Source: Chloroflexota bacterium (GTDB lineage: Bacteria > Chloroflexota > Ktedonobacteria > Ktedonobacterales > Ktedonobacteraceae). From it: a DNA stretch of 6,320 nt. The stretch is from assembly GCA_005881495.1 (NCBI GenBank), contig VBHI01000104.1:1-6320 (forward strand). The letters are read 5' to 3'. The notes under the pieces are model-generated. The model saw nothing but the letters and a program-made list of their open reading frames with translations, was not told where the DNA came from and did no database searches. The position numbers were made by a program, and so were the translations under genes. Below are positions 1-5,357 of the stretch, piece after piece (positions within the stretch are counted from its first letter, which is position 1; the number at the start of each line of letters is the position of its first letter).

Positions 1-2
1 AC

Positions 3-863
3 GGCGCAAAAGGGGTCGTCGATGCCCTGCTCGATCATCCGGCGGTGCGCGCGCTCTCCTTCGTGGGCTCATCGCCAGTGGCAAAGTACATCTACAGCCG
101 GGCGACGGCCAACGGGAAGCGCGCCCAGTGCCAGGGGGGCGCGAAGAACCCGGTGATCGTCCTGCCCGACGCGGAGATGGAGATGGCCACGCGCATCATC
201 GCCGACGCCTCCTTCGGTTGCGCCGGGCAGCGCTGCCTGGCGACCTCGGTGGCCATCACGGTCGGGGAGGCGGGCCCGGTCTTCCGGGAACAGATCAGCA
301 GCGTGGCGGCGACGCGCAAGGTCGGGTATGGGCAGGACCCCGGGGTTGAGATGGGGCCGGTGATCACCCGGGAGAGCAAGCAGCGCATCGAGGCGTTGAT
401 TGGAAAAGGCGTGAGCGAGGGAGCGGAGCTGCTCGTGGACGGGCGTGGGGCCTCGATCCTGGGCTACGAGCGCGGGTACTTCGTGCGCCCGACGGTGCTG
501 GACAAGGTGGATCCGCGCAGCGAGCTCGCCGGGATCGAGATCTTCGGGCCGGTGCTCAGCCTGATGCAAGCGCAGACGATCGAGGAGGCGATCGCGGTGG
601 TGAATGCTGCCTCCTATGGCAACATGGCCTGCTTGTTCACGAGCAGTGGGGCGGCGGCCCGCAAGTTCCGCTACGAGGTGCAGGCGGGGAATATCGGTAT
701 CAACATTGGCGTGGCGGCGCCGATGGCTTTCTTCCCGTTCTCTGGGTGGAAGGAAAGCTTCTTCGGCGATATGCATGCCCAGGGACGTGATGCCATTGAG
801 TTCTACACACAAAAGAAAGTCGTGGTTGAGCGCTGGCCCAGGGAATGGTCTCGCAAGTTTTAG
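3..863 (+). CDS. mmsA: CoA-acylating methylmalonate/malonate-semialdehyde dehydrogenase, C-terminal part (5' end outside window)
   Basis: The open frame enters from the left edge, so about 286 C-terminal residues are present of a family usually near 490-500. The enzyme oxidises methylmalonate or malonate semialdehyde with NAD+ and CoA to propionyl- or acetyl-CoA in the cytoplasm (valine, inositol, pyrimidine or beta-alanine breakdown). Seen in the sequence: [12 protein letters not shown]; the family signature GGAKNP without the general-base Glu of hydrolytic aldehyde dehydrogenases (LELGGK), as expected for CoA-dependent members; the nucleophile in GCAGQRC, with Cys codon 234-236; EIFGPVLS; and the MmsA-type tail [11 protein letters not shown]...FYTQKK ending in VERW. 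A GTG at 45 is internal to the domain and is not the start. Codon use is strongly GC-biased, more so than the next gene. An LLM oxidoreductase follows 70 bp downstream on the same strand. Family is very secure; the substrate (methylmalonate or malonate semialdehyde) is not decided by the sequence. Confidence 0.93.
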   Translation, partial: GAKGVVDALLDHPAVRALSFVGSSPVAKYIYSRATANGKRAQCQGGAKNPVIVLPDAEMEMATRIIADASFGCAGQRCLATSVAITVGEAGPVFREQISSVAATRKVGYGQDPGVEMGPVITRESKQRIEALIGKGVSEGAELLVDGRGASILGYERGYFVRPTVLDKVDPRSELAGIEIFGPVLSLMQAQTIEEAIAVVNAASYGNMACLFTSSGAAARKFRYEVQAGNIGINIGVAAPMAFFPFSGWKESFFGDMHAQGRDAIEFYTQKKVVVERWPREWSRKF

Positions 864-889
864 CTGGCAACGGAGCGGCGTGGTGGACG

Positions 890-912
890 AGGGCGACCGC
901 ATGGGTCGCCCT
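890..912 (+). other. Intercistronic perfect 9-bp inverted repeat (RNA hairpin)
   Basis: AGGGCGACC (890-898) and GGTCGCCCT (904-912) pair perfectly around the 5-nt loop GCATG. The stem begins 26 nt after the dehydrogenase stop and ends 6 nt before the Shine-Dalgarno of the next gene. No T tract follows, so it does not look like a Rho-independent terminator. An mRNA-stabilising or processing stem, or a modulator of translation of the downstream gene, is more likely. The structure is seen; the function is inferred. Confidence 0.55.
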
Positions 913-918
913 GGAAAC

Positions 919-925
919 AAGGAGG
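919..925 (+). promoter_or_regulatory. Strong Shine-Dalgarno fixing the LLM gene start
   Basis: AAGGAGG lies 8 nt before the ATG at 934. This near-perfect anti-16S complement decides the start: the frame is open much further upstream (to 604), but that part overlaps the dehydrogenase gene and has no LLM-family similarity. Confidence 0.88.
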
Positions 926-933
926 ATTATAAT

Positions 934-1929
934 ATGCAACGCGTGGCTATGTATCTGCAAGACAAACATGAAATCCGTGAAGGCATGGCATACGCGCAGT
1001 ACGCAGAGCAGCGCGGATTCGAGGCCATGTGGCAGGCGGAATCGCGCCTCGTGCGTGACGCGATTGTACCAATGGCCGCTTTCGCGGCAGTGACGTCGCG
1101 CATTAAAATCGGCAGCGGAGTGCTTAACAACTGGACGCGCAATATCGGGTTACTGGCCGCAACCTTCTTGACGTTAGACGATCTTGCGCCCGATCGCATC
1201 ATCTGCGGTATCGGCGCGTGGTGGGATCCGCTGGCCAAACAGGTGGGAATTGATCGCAAAAAGCCGATGAAGGCGATGCGCGAGACCGTCGAAGTAATGA
1301 AACGATTGCTCAATATGGAGCGTGTCACCTTCCACGGCGAATTCCATCACGTAGATGACATTGAGCTTGACGTCGTGCACGGGCGCCGCGAACCACGCAA
1401 TGTGCCAATCTACATAGGCGCAACGCAAATGGGCATGATGGAACTGGCAGGCGAAATCGCTGATGGCGTAGTGCTCAATTATTGCGTGCCTCCAGATTAT
1501 AATCACAACGCCTTAAAGCACATTGAAATCGGCGCGAACAAAGCCGGGCGCAATTTGGACGACATTGATCGCCCGCAATTGATCGTGTGCTCGGTCGATT
1601 ACGACCACTATCGCGCAGTGCAGGCGGCAAAGGAATTGATTACACAATACCTCGCGCAGCAGCCGCATATTGCTGAAGCGAGTGGCACGCCGCCGGAAAC
1701 GGTGAAGAAGGTGCAGAGCATTCTCGGGTGGCCTGCGACCAAAGAACAGATTCATGAGGCCATGCAGTTTGTACCAGATGAATTAATTGAGCGTATCTCA
1801 GCGAGTGGGACCCCAGATGAAGTTCGTGCAAAGGTAGAAGAGTACAACCGCTCAGGTTGCACCTGCCCGATTCTTTATCCGTTGGGCGACGATGTAAAGC
1901 TGATGATTGATACGTTTGCGCAGGCGTGA
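934..1929 (+). CDS. LLM-family (luciferase-like), probably F420-dependent oxidoreductase
   Basis: A complete 331-residue protein, normal length for single-domain luciferase-like flavin/F420 enzymes of the Mer (methylenetetrahydromethanopterin reductase) type. Visible landmarks: an N-terminal barrel strand [10 protein letters not shown]; the helix [19 protein letters not shown] (19-37); [14 protein letters not shown] (57-70), matching the Mer-like 'G-T/S-G-V-x-N-x-x-T-R' loop that cradles the cofactor; [16 protein letters not shown] (81-96); [25 protein letters not shown] (158-182, the other conserved cofactor-phosphate region); and the tail [14 protein letters not shown] (291-304). It would act in the cytoplasm as a hydride-transfer enzyme. 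F420 rather than FMN is inferred from resemblance to Mer-like proteins. It sits 70 bp after the semialdehyde dehydrogenase with its own strong RBS, so it is probably in the same transcript. Its substrate cannot be read from the sequence. Codon usage is visibly less GC-rich than in the dehydrogenase. Confidence 0.88.
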   Translation: MQRVAMYLQDKHEIREGMAYAQYAEQRGFEAMWQAESRLVRDAIVPMAAFAAVTSRIKIGSGVLNNWTRNIGLLAATFLTLDDLAPDRIICGIGAWWDPLAKQVGIDRKKPMKAMRETVEVMKRLLNMERVTFHGEFHHVDDIELDVVHGRREPRNVPIYIGATQMGMMELAGEIADGVVLNYCVPPDYNHNALKHIEIGANKAGRNLDDIDRPQLIVCSVDYDHYRAVQAAKELITQYLAQQPHIAEASGTPPETVKKVQSILGWPATKEQIHEAMQFVPDELIERISASGTPDEVRAKVEEYNRSGCTCPILYPLGDDVKLMIDTFAQA

Positions 1930-1957
1930 CAGAGATTTGTAATGCATCTGTATCACC

Positions 1958-3472
1958 TCACGAAATGGTGACCGCGACAATGCCTGTCATAGTGCCCACA
2001 TAGACATGTCCAGCAGAATAGCCTGGCGTTGCAAAACGCGAGGTCTCACCCACGAACTGCGAAGCGATCACCGCCCCATTATCGCTATTGAGGGCATAGA
2101 GTGTCCCACTGCGTTTGAGGCTATAAACGGTGTGGCCGACGACAATGGGCGAGCCGTTTATCTGTCCAGGTGCGTGCCAACCCAGTGTGAGGCGTGTTCC
2201 GGGGCCGACCACAACTTCCCGCAGTCCGTCAATACAAGGAACGAACAGGTGCATACCAAGCGCGGCCGAGCCGCCAAAGGACCTGCAGATCGAGGTCACC
2301 CGGGCTTGCCCACCGATGCCACCCAGCGCATTCGCGTGGAGCAGGTAGCCGAGGCCGCTCTTGCCATCGGCAAAGATTAATCCTCCTGGCAGCAGTTGCG
2401 GACCCATCGAGCCAAGGTCTGCATCTCCAGCGTTGTCTTGCGCCCACTGCTGGGGAGCAAAGCCATCCTCATATTGCAGCTTCGGTGACAAACGCAGGAC
2501 GGAATCCGTCTTGTCCCAGGTTCCCCCAGTCGCCGCGCCGTTGCCGACGGCGACATAGATGTGCCCCGCCGCGTCTACGGCTGGACCCGATGCTGCCCAG
2601 ATGCCGCCCTCGCGCTGGGTTGGAACCCGGTAGGAGAGCAAGGCTCCTTGCCCATCGGTATGAGAGGCGATCACCCAGCCGTGGTAGTCACCACAATCCC
2701 CATTAAGGCCACCATAGGCAATGTAGACCAGGCCCTGTGACAGCGCGAGGGCAGCACGCTGCTGGTGTGCCCGGATGTCCCCATTAGGGGGTTCTAGCCG
2801 GCGGCGGATCCTTACTCCGCCGGTGGTAGCATCGACACCCACCAGAATATGGGAGGGTCCCCTGATCTCTGCCACAGCGAAGACCAGGTTGGTCGCCGGG
2901 TCATAGACGGGAGTGCCGGTGATGCCAAGAGGATCGATATTCCCACAAGGAAGTTGGGAGAGTGGCATAGGGGTTCCGACGTTGGTGCGCCACAGCACCT
3001 GTCCGGTGCGTGCATCGAGAGAGTACAGCGAGTCATTCTCGGTGGCGACCAGGACGTGTCCGCCGATGACCAGGGGTTCGGCGTATACAGCCCCATCCAG
3101 GTGTACTTTCCACGCCTGTGTGAGCCGTTGTGGGTCGGGCGCTCCTGCTTCGTAACCGGCGCGAGAGTTGTCGTGATGATAGGTAGTCCAGTCGGCATCC
3201 GTTGAGGCTGACGCCGTTGGAGTTGCCGTTACCTTCTGGGGCGGTAGTTTCAGAGGAGTTGAATTTGCTGACGGTGTGCTCGAAGTAGACGGTGTATTGC
3301 CACATCCGGCGAGGACAAACAGCAACGCAAGAGTCCAAAGCCAGGTCATAGAGCGAGCCTGCAAAGACGGAGGTTTCTTTTCGGGGCGGGGAGTATGAGC
3401 CGTCAAACTTTTCGAGACTGGACGGCCCTTTGTGTTCGCCCGGTTTTCTCTCAATAGAAAAATATCAAACAT
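1958..3472 (-). CDS. Secreted lipoprotein with PQQ-like (quinoprotein-type) beta-propeller
   Basis: 504 residues from the ATG at 3472. A hydrophobic segment WLWTLALLFVLAG (44-56) ends in a lipobox LAGC, with Cys57 the predicted lipidated residue. A Ser/Thr/Pro-rich linker (58-92) follows, then a propeller from about 95 to 504. Blade-like repeats include LYSLDARTGQVLWRTNVG (149-166), VGVDATTGG (211-219) and LYALNSDNGAVIASQFVG (458-475), the 'Y-x-L-(D/N)-x-x-x-G' pattern of PQQ-like repeats. Four further cysteines (176, 260, 396, 413) could form extracytoplasmic disulfides. No catalytic dehydrogenase motif is evident, so a binding, scaffold or assembly role outside the membrane is more likely than enzyme activity. 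Start choice: 3472 has AAGGA 10 nt upstream but gives an unusually long 43-residue n-region rich in Lys/Arg. The alternative ATG at 3349 starts directly at the hydrophobic core but lacks positive charge and a clear RBS. The gene converges on the LLM gene with 28 bp between stop codons and no visible terminator. Confidence 0.87.
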   Translation of the reverse strand: MFDIFLLRENRANTKGRPVSKSLTAHTPRPEKKPPSLQARSMTWLWTLALLFVLAGCGNTPSTSSTPSANSTPLKLPPQKVTATPTASASTDADWTTYHHDNSRAGYEAGAPDPQRLTQAWKVHLDGAVYAEPLVIGGHVLVATENDSLYSLDARTGQVLWRTNVGTPMPLSQLPCGNIDPLGITGTPVYDPATNLVFAVAEIRGPSHILVGVDATTGGVRIRRRLEPPNGDIRAHQQRAALALSQGLVYIAYGGLNGDCGDYHGWVIASHTDGQGALLSYRVPTQREGGIWAASGPAVDAAGHIYVAVGNGAATGGTWDKTDSVLRLSPKLQYEDGFAPQQWAQDNAGDADLGSMGPQLLPGGLIFADGKSGLGYLLHANALGGIGGQARVTSICRSFGGSAALGMHLFVPCIDGLREVVVGPGTRLTLGWHAPGQINGSPIVVGHTVYSLKRSGTLYALNSDNGAVIASQFVGETSRFATPGYSAGHVYVGTMTGIVAVTIS

Positions 3473-3511
3473 CTTTCAGATTTCCTTCTCGATCTCTATG
3501 AACATTCGTTA

Positions 3512-3539
3512 ATATTACGGTACCACAGTTTTTAGACAA
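3512..3539 (-). promoter_or_regulatory. Candidate promoter for the lipoprotein gene
   Basis: On the minus strand, TTGTCT (3539-3534) and TAATAT (3517-3512) are separated by 16 nt, about 40 nt upstream of the ATG at 3472. Each hexamer matches the housekeeping consensus at four of six positions. A second TTGACG lies at 3560-3555 but has a poor -10 partner. The stretch is AT-rich compared with the flanking genes. This is suggestive only. Confidence 0.3.
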
Positions 3540-3610
3540 TTTCTCATACGCATTCGTCAAATAGCATGATAGTACCAGGGCGCGGTGAAAGTTCCTGTAG
3601 AATGTGTAAA

Positions 3611-3653
3611 TTTGCTCATTTCATGGGAGGAATTTCGCTCATTACGTGGGAGG
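3611..3653. repeat. Imperfect tandem direct repeat (two ~20-bp copies)
   Basis: Copy one, TTTGCTCATTTCATGGGAGG (3611-3630), and copy two (3633-3653) share TTT, GCTCATT and TGGGAGG and differ by a one-base insertion and a few substitutions. They are separated by AA. Copy two overlaps the last codons and stop of the recombinase relic, so the pair may be part of the lost element's terminal or recombination-site region. That role is inferred. Confidence 0.5.
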
Positions 3654-3776
3654 TTCGGTCTCTTTCACGTAGCGATACAATGTGGCGCGAGAGATCCCAA
3701 GGGCTGCACAGATCTCTGGAATGGAATGACTCTGATCCGCAAACATCCGCCGGGCCAGTGCTACTTTGAGATAGGG
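3642..3776 (-). pseudogene. Relic of a serine recombinase/resolvase: C-terminal helix-turn-helix tail
   Basis: Read on the minus strand, an open stretch of 44 codons bounded upstream by a TAG (3779-3777) and ending in TAA (3644-3642) encodes VALARRMFADQSHS followed by IPEICAALGISRATLYRYV and a short hydrophilic tail. This is the characteristic C-terminal DNA-binding helix-turn-helix of Tn3-type resolvases and DNA invertases (the Hin/gamma-delta type HTH: two helices, then GISRATLYRY). The catalytic N-terminal domain, with its Ser nucleophile and Arg residues, is absent and there is no start codon. Immediately upstream, another frame reads GQDLSPIS, which resembles the linker normally preceding VALARRM. 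This suggests a one-base frameshift as well as truncation. It is probably a remnant of a transposon or integrated element between the lipoprotein and monooxygenase genes. Confidence 0.72.
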
Positions 3777-3810
3777 CTAAGATCCTGACCAAAATGTGCA
3801 ATAAAGCAAT

Positions 3811-3828
3811 TTGTGATATTTCTCACAA
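3811..3828. promoter_or_regulatory. Palindrome with CRP-type half-sites TGTGA-N6-TCACA
   Basis: TTGTGATATTTCTCACAA is a perfect 6-bp inverted repeat with a 6-bp spacer, identical in its half-sites to the classical CRP/CAP recognition pattern. No gene starts close by on the plus strand, and the nearest minus-strand start (3472) is over 300 bp away, so a regulatory role is uncertain. It could instead be a second small hairpin behind the monooxygenase gene. Confidence 0.3.
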
Positions 3829-3830
3829 GA

Positions 3831-3867
3831 GAGGACCACTTGACAAAGCACTTGTCAAGTGGTCCTC
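3831..3867 (-). terminator. Perfect 16-bp stem-loop downstream of the monooxygenase gene
   Basis: GAGGACCACTTGACAA (3831-3846) and TTGTCAAGTGGTCCTC (3852-3867) are exact reverse complements around the 5-nt loop AGCAC. In the monooxygenase transcript the stem starts 27 nt after the stop codon, the usual place for a terminator. The downstream tract (TCTTGTG) is only weakly U-rich, so termination may be inefficient or the hairpin may serve transcript 3'-end protection. Such a long perfect stem could alternatively be a mobile-element end, given the recombinase relic about 55 bp away. Confidence 0.6.
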
Positions 3868-3894
3868 CCGAACGTTGTGTCCTTCTCTTTCTGC

Positions 3895-5196
3895 TTATGC
3901 GCTCTTCTTCCGCGAAGTGAAGAGATTGACAGCCCGTAAAGCGGTTTTTGTGAGTGCGCGACCGACCGAATTTTCCATCACCATCATATCCAACGACTGC
4001 TTAGAACTCTTCACGGCGGCAAAACTGTAGTGGAGCATTTCTGTGACATACTCCTTGAGCGCGGAAGCCTGGGTTTGCTCTTGCCGGGCTACGGCAATCA
4101 GCTTCTGGCAGAGGAGTTGGGCATCCTTGAGGGCGGTATTGCCGCCGATCCCGCGTGTCGGGGGCATGCTGTGAATAGCGTCACCGAGCAGCGTGATGTT
4201 CTGGCTCTCCCAGGGTGCAACGGGAGTGGCGATGCGCAAAGGAGTCGCGATGACCGTGCTTGGCTCGGTCAGGCTCACCAGGTGTCGCAGCGTGGGATGC
4301 CAGTCGTCGATCATGTCCTGAGCCATCTGGAGCAGCTTGCCTCCCGGTAGGGGTTGCAGATCCCCGTGCACCGGATAGTTCTTCTGTTTGGTGAGGAAAG
4401 CCCAGAAGTAGTAATCGTTGGTATTCTCGAACAGCGCGCTCGCCTCTTCAAGCAAGGCCTCCTCATTGGCGCCAATCGTGCCCTGGGTCCGTTCAGAGGT
4501 CTTGCCACTGAGGTCGTGAACAGCAGAGAAAAAGCCACGACCTTTGGGGCCAAGCACAATGGTTGCCCAGTCGAGCTGGTGGGCGACGAGCAGCGAGTGG
4601 ACATCGGGGGTCAGAGGCACTTTGCCCATGATGGCTACGGTGCCGGTCTCAACACGGCTTGCCTGGGGCAGGAATTGTTGGCGGACGCGGGAATTGCCTC
4701 CATCAGCTGCCACCAGCAGATCGCCGGTCGCGCTTGTGCCATCCTCAAAGAAGGCATTTACGGACCCATCAGGGTTTTCTTGATAGTGAGAGTAGCATTT
4801 GTCGAACTGGACGATCTCATCCAGTTCCGCCAGCAGCACCTGGCGCAGTGTAATGCGGCTGACCGAGCGAGATGACTCAAGCGGATCATCTTGTTTGGCC
4901 ACATCCACGGGAAATGCCATCAAGTGATTGAGTTGCTCGTCGCACATCAGCAAGCCCGAGCCAGCGCTCCCAGTTGCCTTGAGGTAGGCTTCAAACAAAT
5001 GAGAGGGCAGACAGTCATGGAGTGCGCGGTTGCCCATCGCCTCGATATGGATGCGATAGCCCTGTAAACGCTCGTTGCGGGTCCGGTCGCGCTCGTAGAC
5101 AGCGACGCTGATCCCTGCTTTTTTGAGTCCTTGAGCCAGACAAAGGCCGCCAAGACCGCCACCGATAATCATCACGTGAAACGAATGCTGAGACAT
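3895..5196 (-). CDS. Class A FAD-dependent monooxygenase (PHBH-fold, aromatic hydroxylase-like)
   Basis: 433 residues, a typical length for single-component flavoprotein monooxygenases, which use NAD(P)H and O2 to hydroxylate aromatic or polyketide-like substrates in the cytoplasm. All three signature motifs are present: the dinucleotide-binding VMIIGGGLGG (8-17, GxGxxG) with Glu35 at the end of the second strand (VAVYERD); the DG motif LLVAADGGNSRVRQQ (160-174); and the GD motif LLGDAIHSMPPTRGIGGNTALKDA (336-359), which contacts FAD. GYRIHIE (46-52) matches the loop after the first helix pair. The chosen ATG at 5196 has AAAGGAG 8 nt upstream. The in-frame ATG at 5295 would add 33 non-homologous residues and overlap the putative promoter. 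It lies downstream of and co-directional with a LuxR-type regulator, with operator-like repeats between them. The substrate is unknown; TetX-like or secondary-metabolite tailoring roles are possible. Confidence 0.9.
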   Translation of the reverse strand: MSQHSFHVMIIGGGLGGLCLAQGLKKAGISVAVYERDRTRNERLQGYRIHIEAMGNRALHDCLPSHLFEAYLKATGSAGSGLLMCDEQLNHLMAFPVDVAKQDDPLESSRSVSRITLRQVLLAELDEIVQFDKCYSHYQENPDGSVNAFFEDGTSATGDLLVAADGGNSRVRQQFLPQASRVETGTVAIMGKVPLTPDVHSLLVAHQLDWATIVLGPKGRGFFSAVHDLSGKTSERTQGTIGANEEALLEEASALFENTNDYYFWAFLTKQKNYPVHGDLQPLPGGKLLQMAQDMIDDWHPTLRHLVSLTEPSTVIATPLRIATPVAPWESQNITLLGDAIHSMPPTRGIGGNTALKDAQLLCQKLIAVARQEQTQASALKEYVTEMLHYSFAAVKSSKQSLDMMVMENSVGRALTKTALRAVNLFTSRKKSA

Positions 5197-5204
5197 GTGT
5201 AAAG

Positions 5205-5211
5205 CTCCTTT
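5205..5211 (-). promoter_or_regulatory. Shine-Dalgarno fixing the monooxygenase start
   Basis: On the minus strand AAAGGAG sits 8 nt before the ATG at 5196. It supports this start over the longer frame that begins at 5295. Confidence 0.85.
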
Positions 5212-5258
5212 CTGGATATTTTTCTTCTCGAACAGCGTATGGTGTTCTCGTTGTCGAG

Positions 5259-5290
5259 AGTATAGTTCCAGAGGAGGGCGCAGTGTGTCA
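5259..5290 (-). promoter_or_regulatory. Candidate activator-dependent promoter of the monooxygenase gene
   Basis: On the minus strand a good -10 hexamer, TATACT (5264-5259), lies about 60 nt upstream of the start codon. At the usual 17-18 bp distance there is no -35 (CACACT or ACACAC). The nearest match, TGACAC, is 20 bp away at 5290-5285. A strong -10 with a poor -35, directly abutted by repeated GGGTGA motifs, suits positive control by a LuxR/MalT-like activator. This is inferred. Confidence 0.4.
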
Positions 5291-5324
5291 CCCACGAGGG
5301 TGATTCGCGGGTGAATCCGCGTGA
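5288..5324. promoter_or_regulatory. Cluster of GGGTGA half-sites (putative operator)
   Basis: In the plus orientation the region holds TCACCC (5288-5293) and GGGTGA (5298-5303) as an inverted pair with a 4-bp spacer. A second GGGTGA follows (5309-5314), and then GTGA (5321-5324). GGGTGATTCGC (5298-5308) and GGGTGAATCCGC (5309-5320) form a tandem direct repeat of 11-12 bp, about one helical turn. The cluster overlaps and extends upstream of the -35 zone of the monooxygenase promoter. It is the best candidate for the binding site of the adjacent regulator. Confidence 0.5.
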
Positions 5325-5357
5325 GCGTTCTGGAAGAATCTGGAGTGCTCGCGCTGT

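Larger units (their letters stand above)
3473..3894. other. 422-bp intergenic region with mobile-element debris and palindromes
   Basis: This is the gap between the lipoprotein gene start and the monooxygenase gene end. From left to right it holds an AT-rich promoter-like zone (3473-3560), about 50 bp with no recognised content (3561-3610), an imperfect tandem repeat (3611-3653), a minus-strand serine-recombinase relic (3642-3776), about 35 bp that may be a frame-shifted continuation of that relic, a CRP-like palindrome (3811-3828) and a 16-bp perfect stem-loop (3831-3867). No intact coding gene is supported here. Confidence 0.75.

Noticed and set aside
69..920. Long minus-strand open frame (283 codons) opposite the dehydrogenase gene
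   Set aside because: The opposite strand encodes a clear MmsA protein. The antisense product is Arg/His/Pro-rich with no recognisable domain, as expected for a shadow of a GC-rich gene.
604..933. Upstream extension of the LLM frame to 604
   Set aside because: The extension overlaps the end of the dehydrogenase gene, shows no LLM-family similarity, and is contradicted by the strong Shine-Dalgarno at 919-925.
1930..1957. Possible bidirectional terminator between the convergent genes
   Set aside because: Only a short ATGCAT palindrome and scattered complementarity are present. There is no GC-rich stem or T tract.
2006..2706. Plus-strand frames opposite the beta-propeller gene
   Set aside because: They are low-complexity Pro/Arg/Ser products with no motifs, on the antisense strand of a convincing lipoprotein gene.
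3566..3788. Two overlapping plus-strand frames of 67 codons in the intergenic gap
   Set aside because: They have no recognisable domain and lie opposite the recombinase relic, whose similarity is on the minus strand.
4354..4875. Plus-strand 173-codon frame opposite the monooxygenase
   Set aside because: It is an antisense shadow of a gene carrying all class A monooxygenase motifs, and no family similarity is seen.
5225..5260. Small inverted repeats (GAACA/TGTTC and TTCTCG/CGAGAG) in the monooxygenase 5' leader
   Set aside because: The stems are only 5-6 bp with mismatches and alternative pairings, too weak to call a riboswitch or attenuator.
5197..5295. 33-residue N-terminal extension of the monooxygenase to an ATG at 5295
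   Set aside because: The FAD-binding fold begins right after the ATG at 5196, which has an excellent RBS. The extension would cover the promoter and operator-like repeats.
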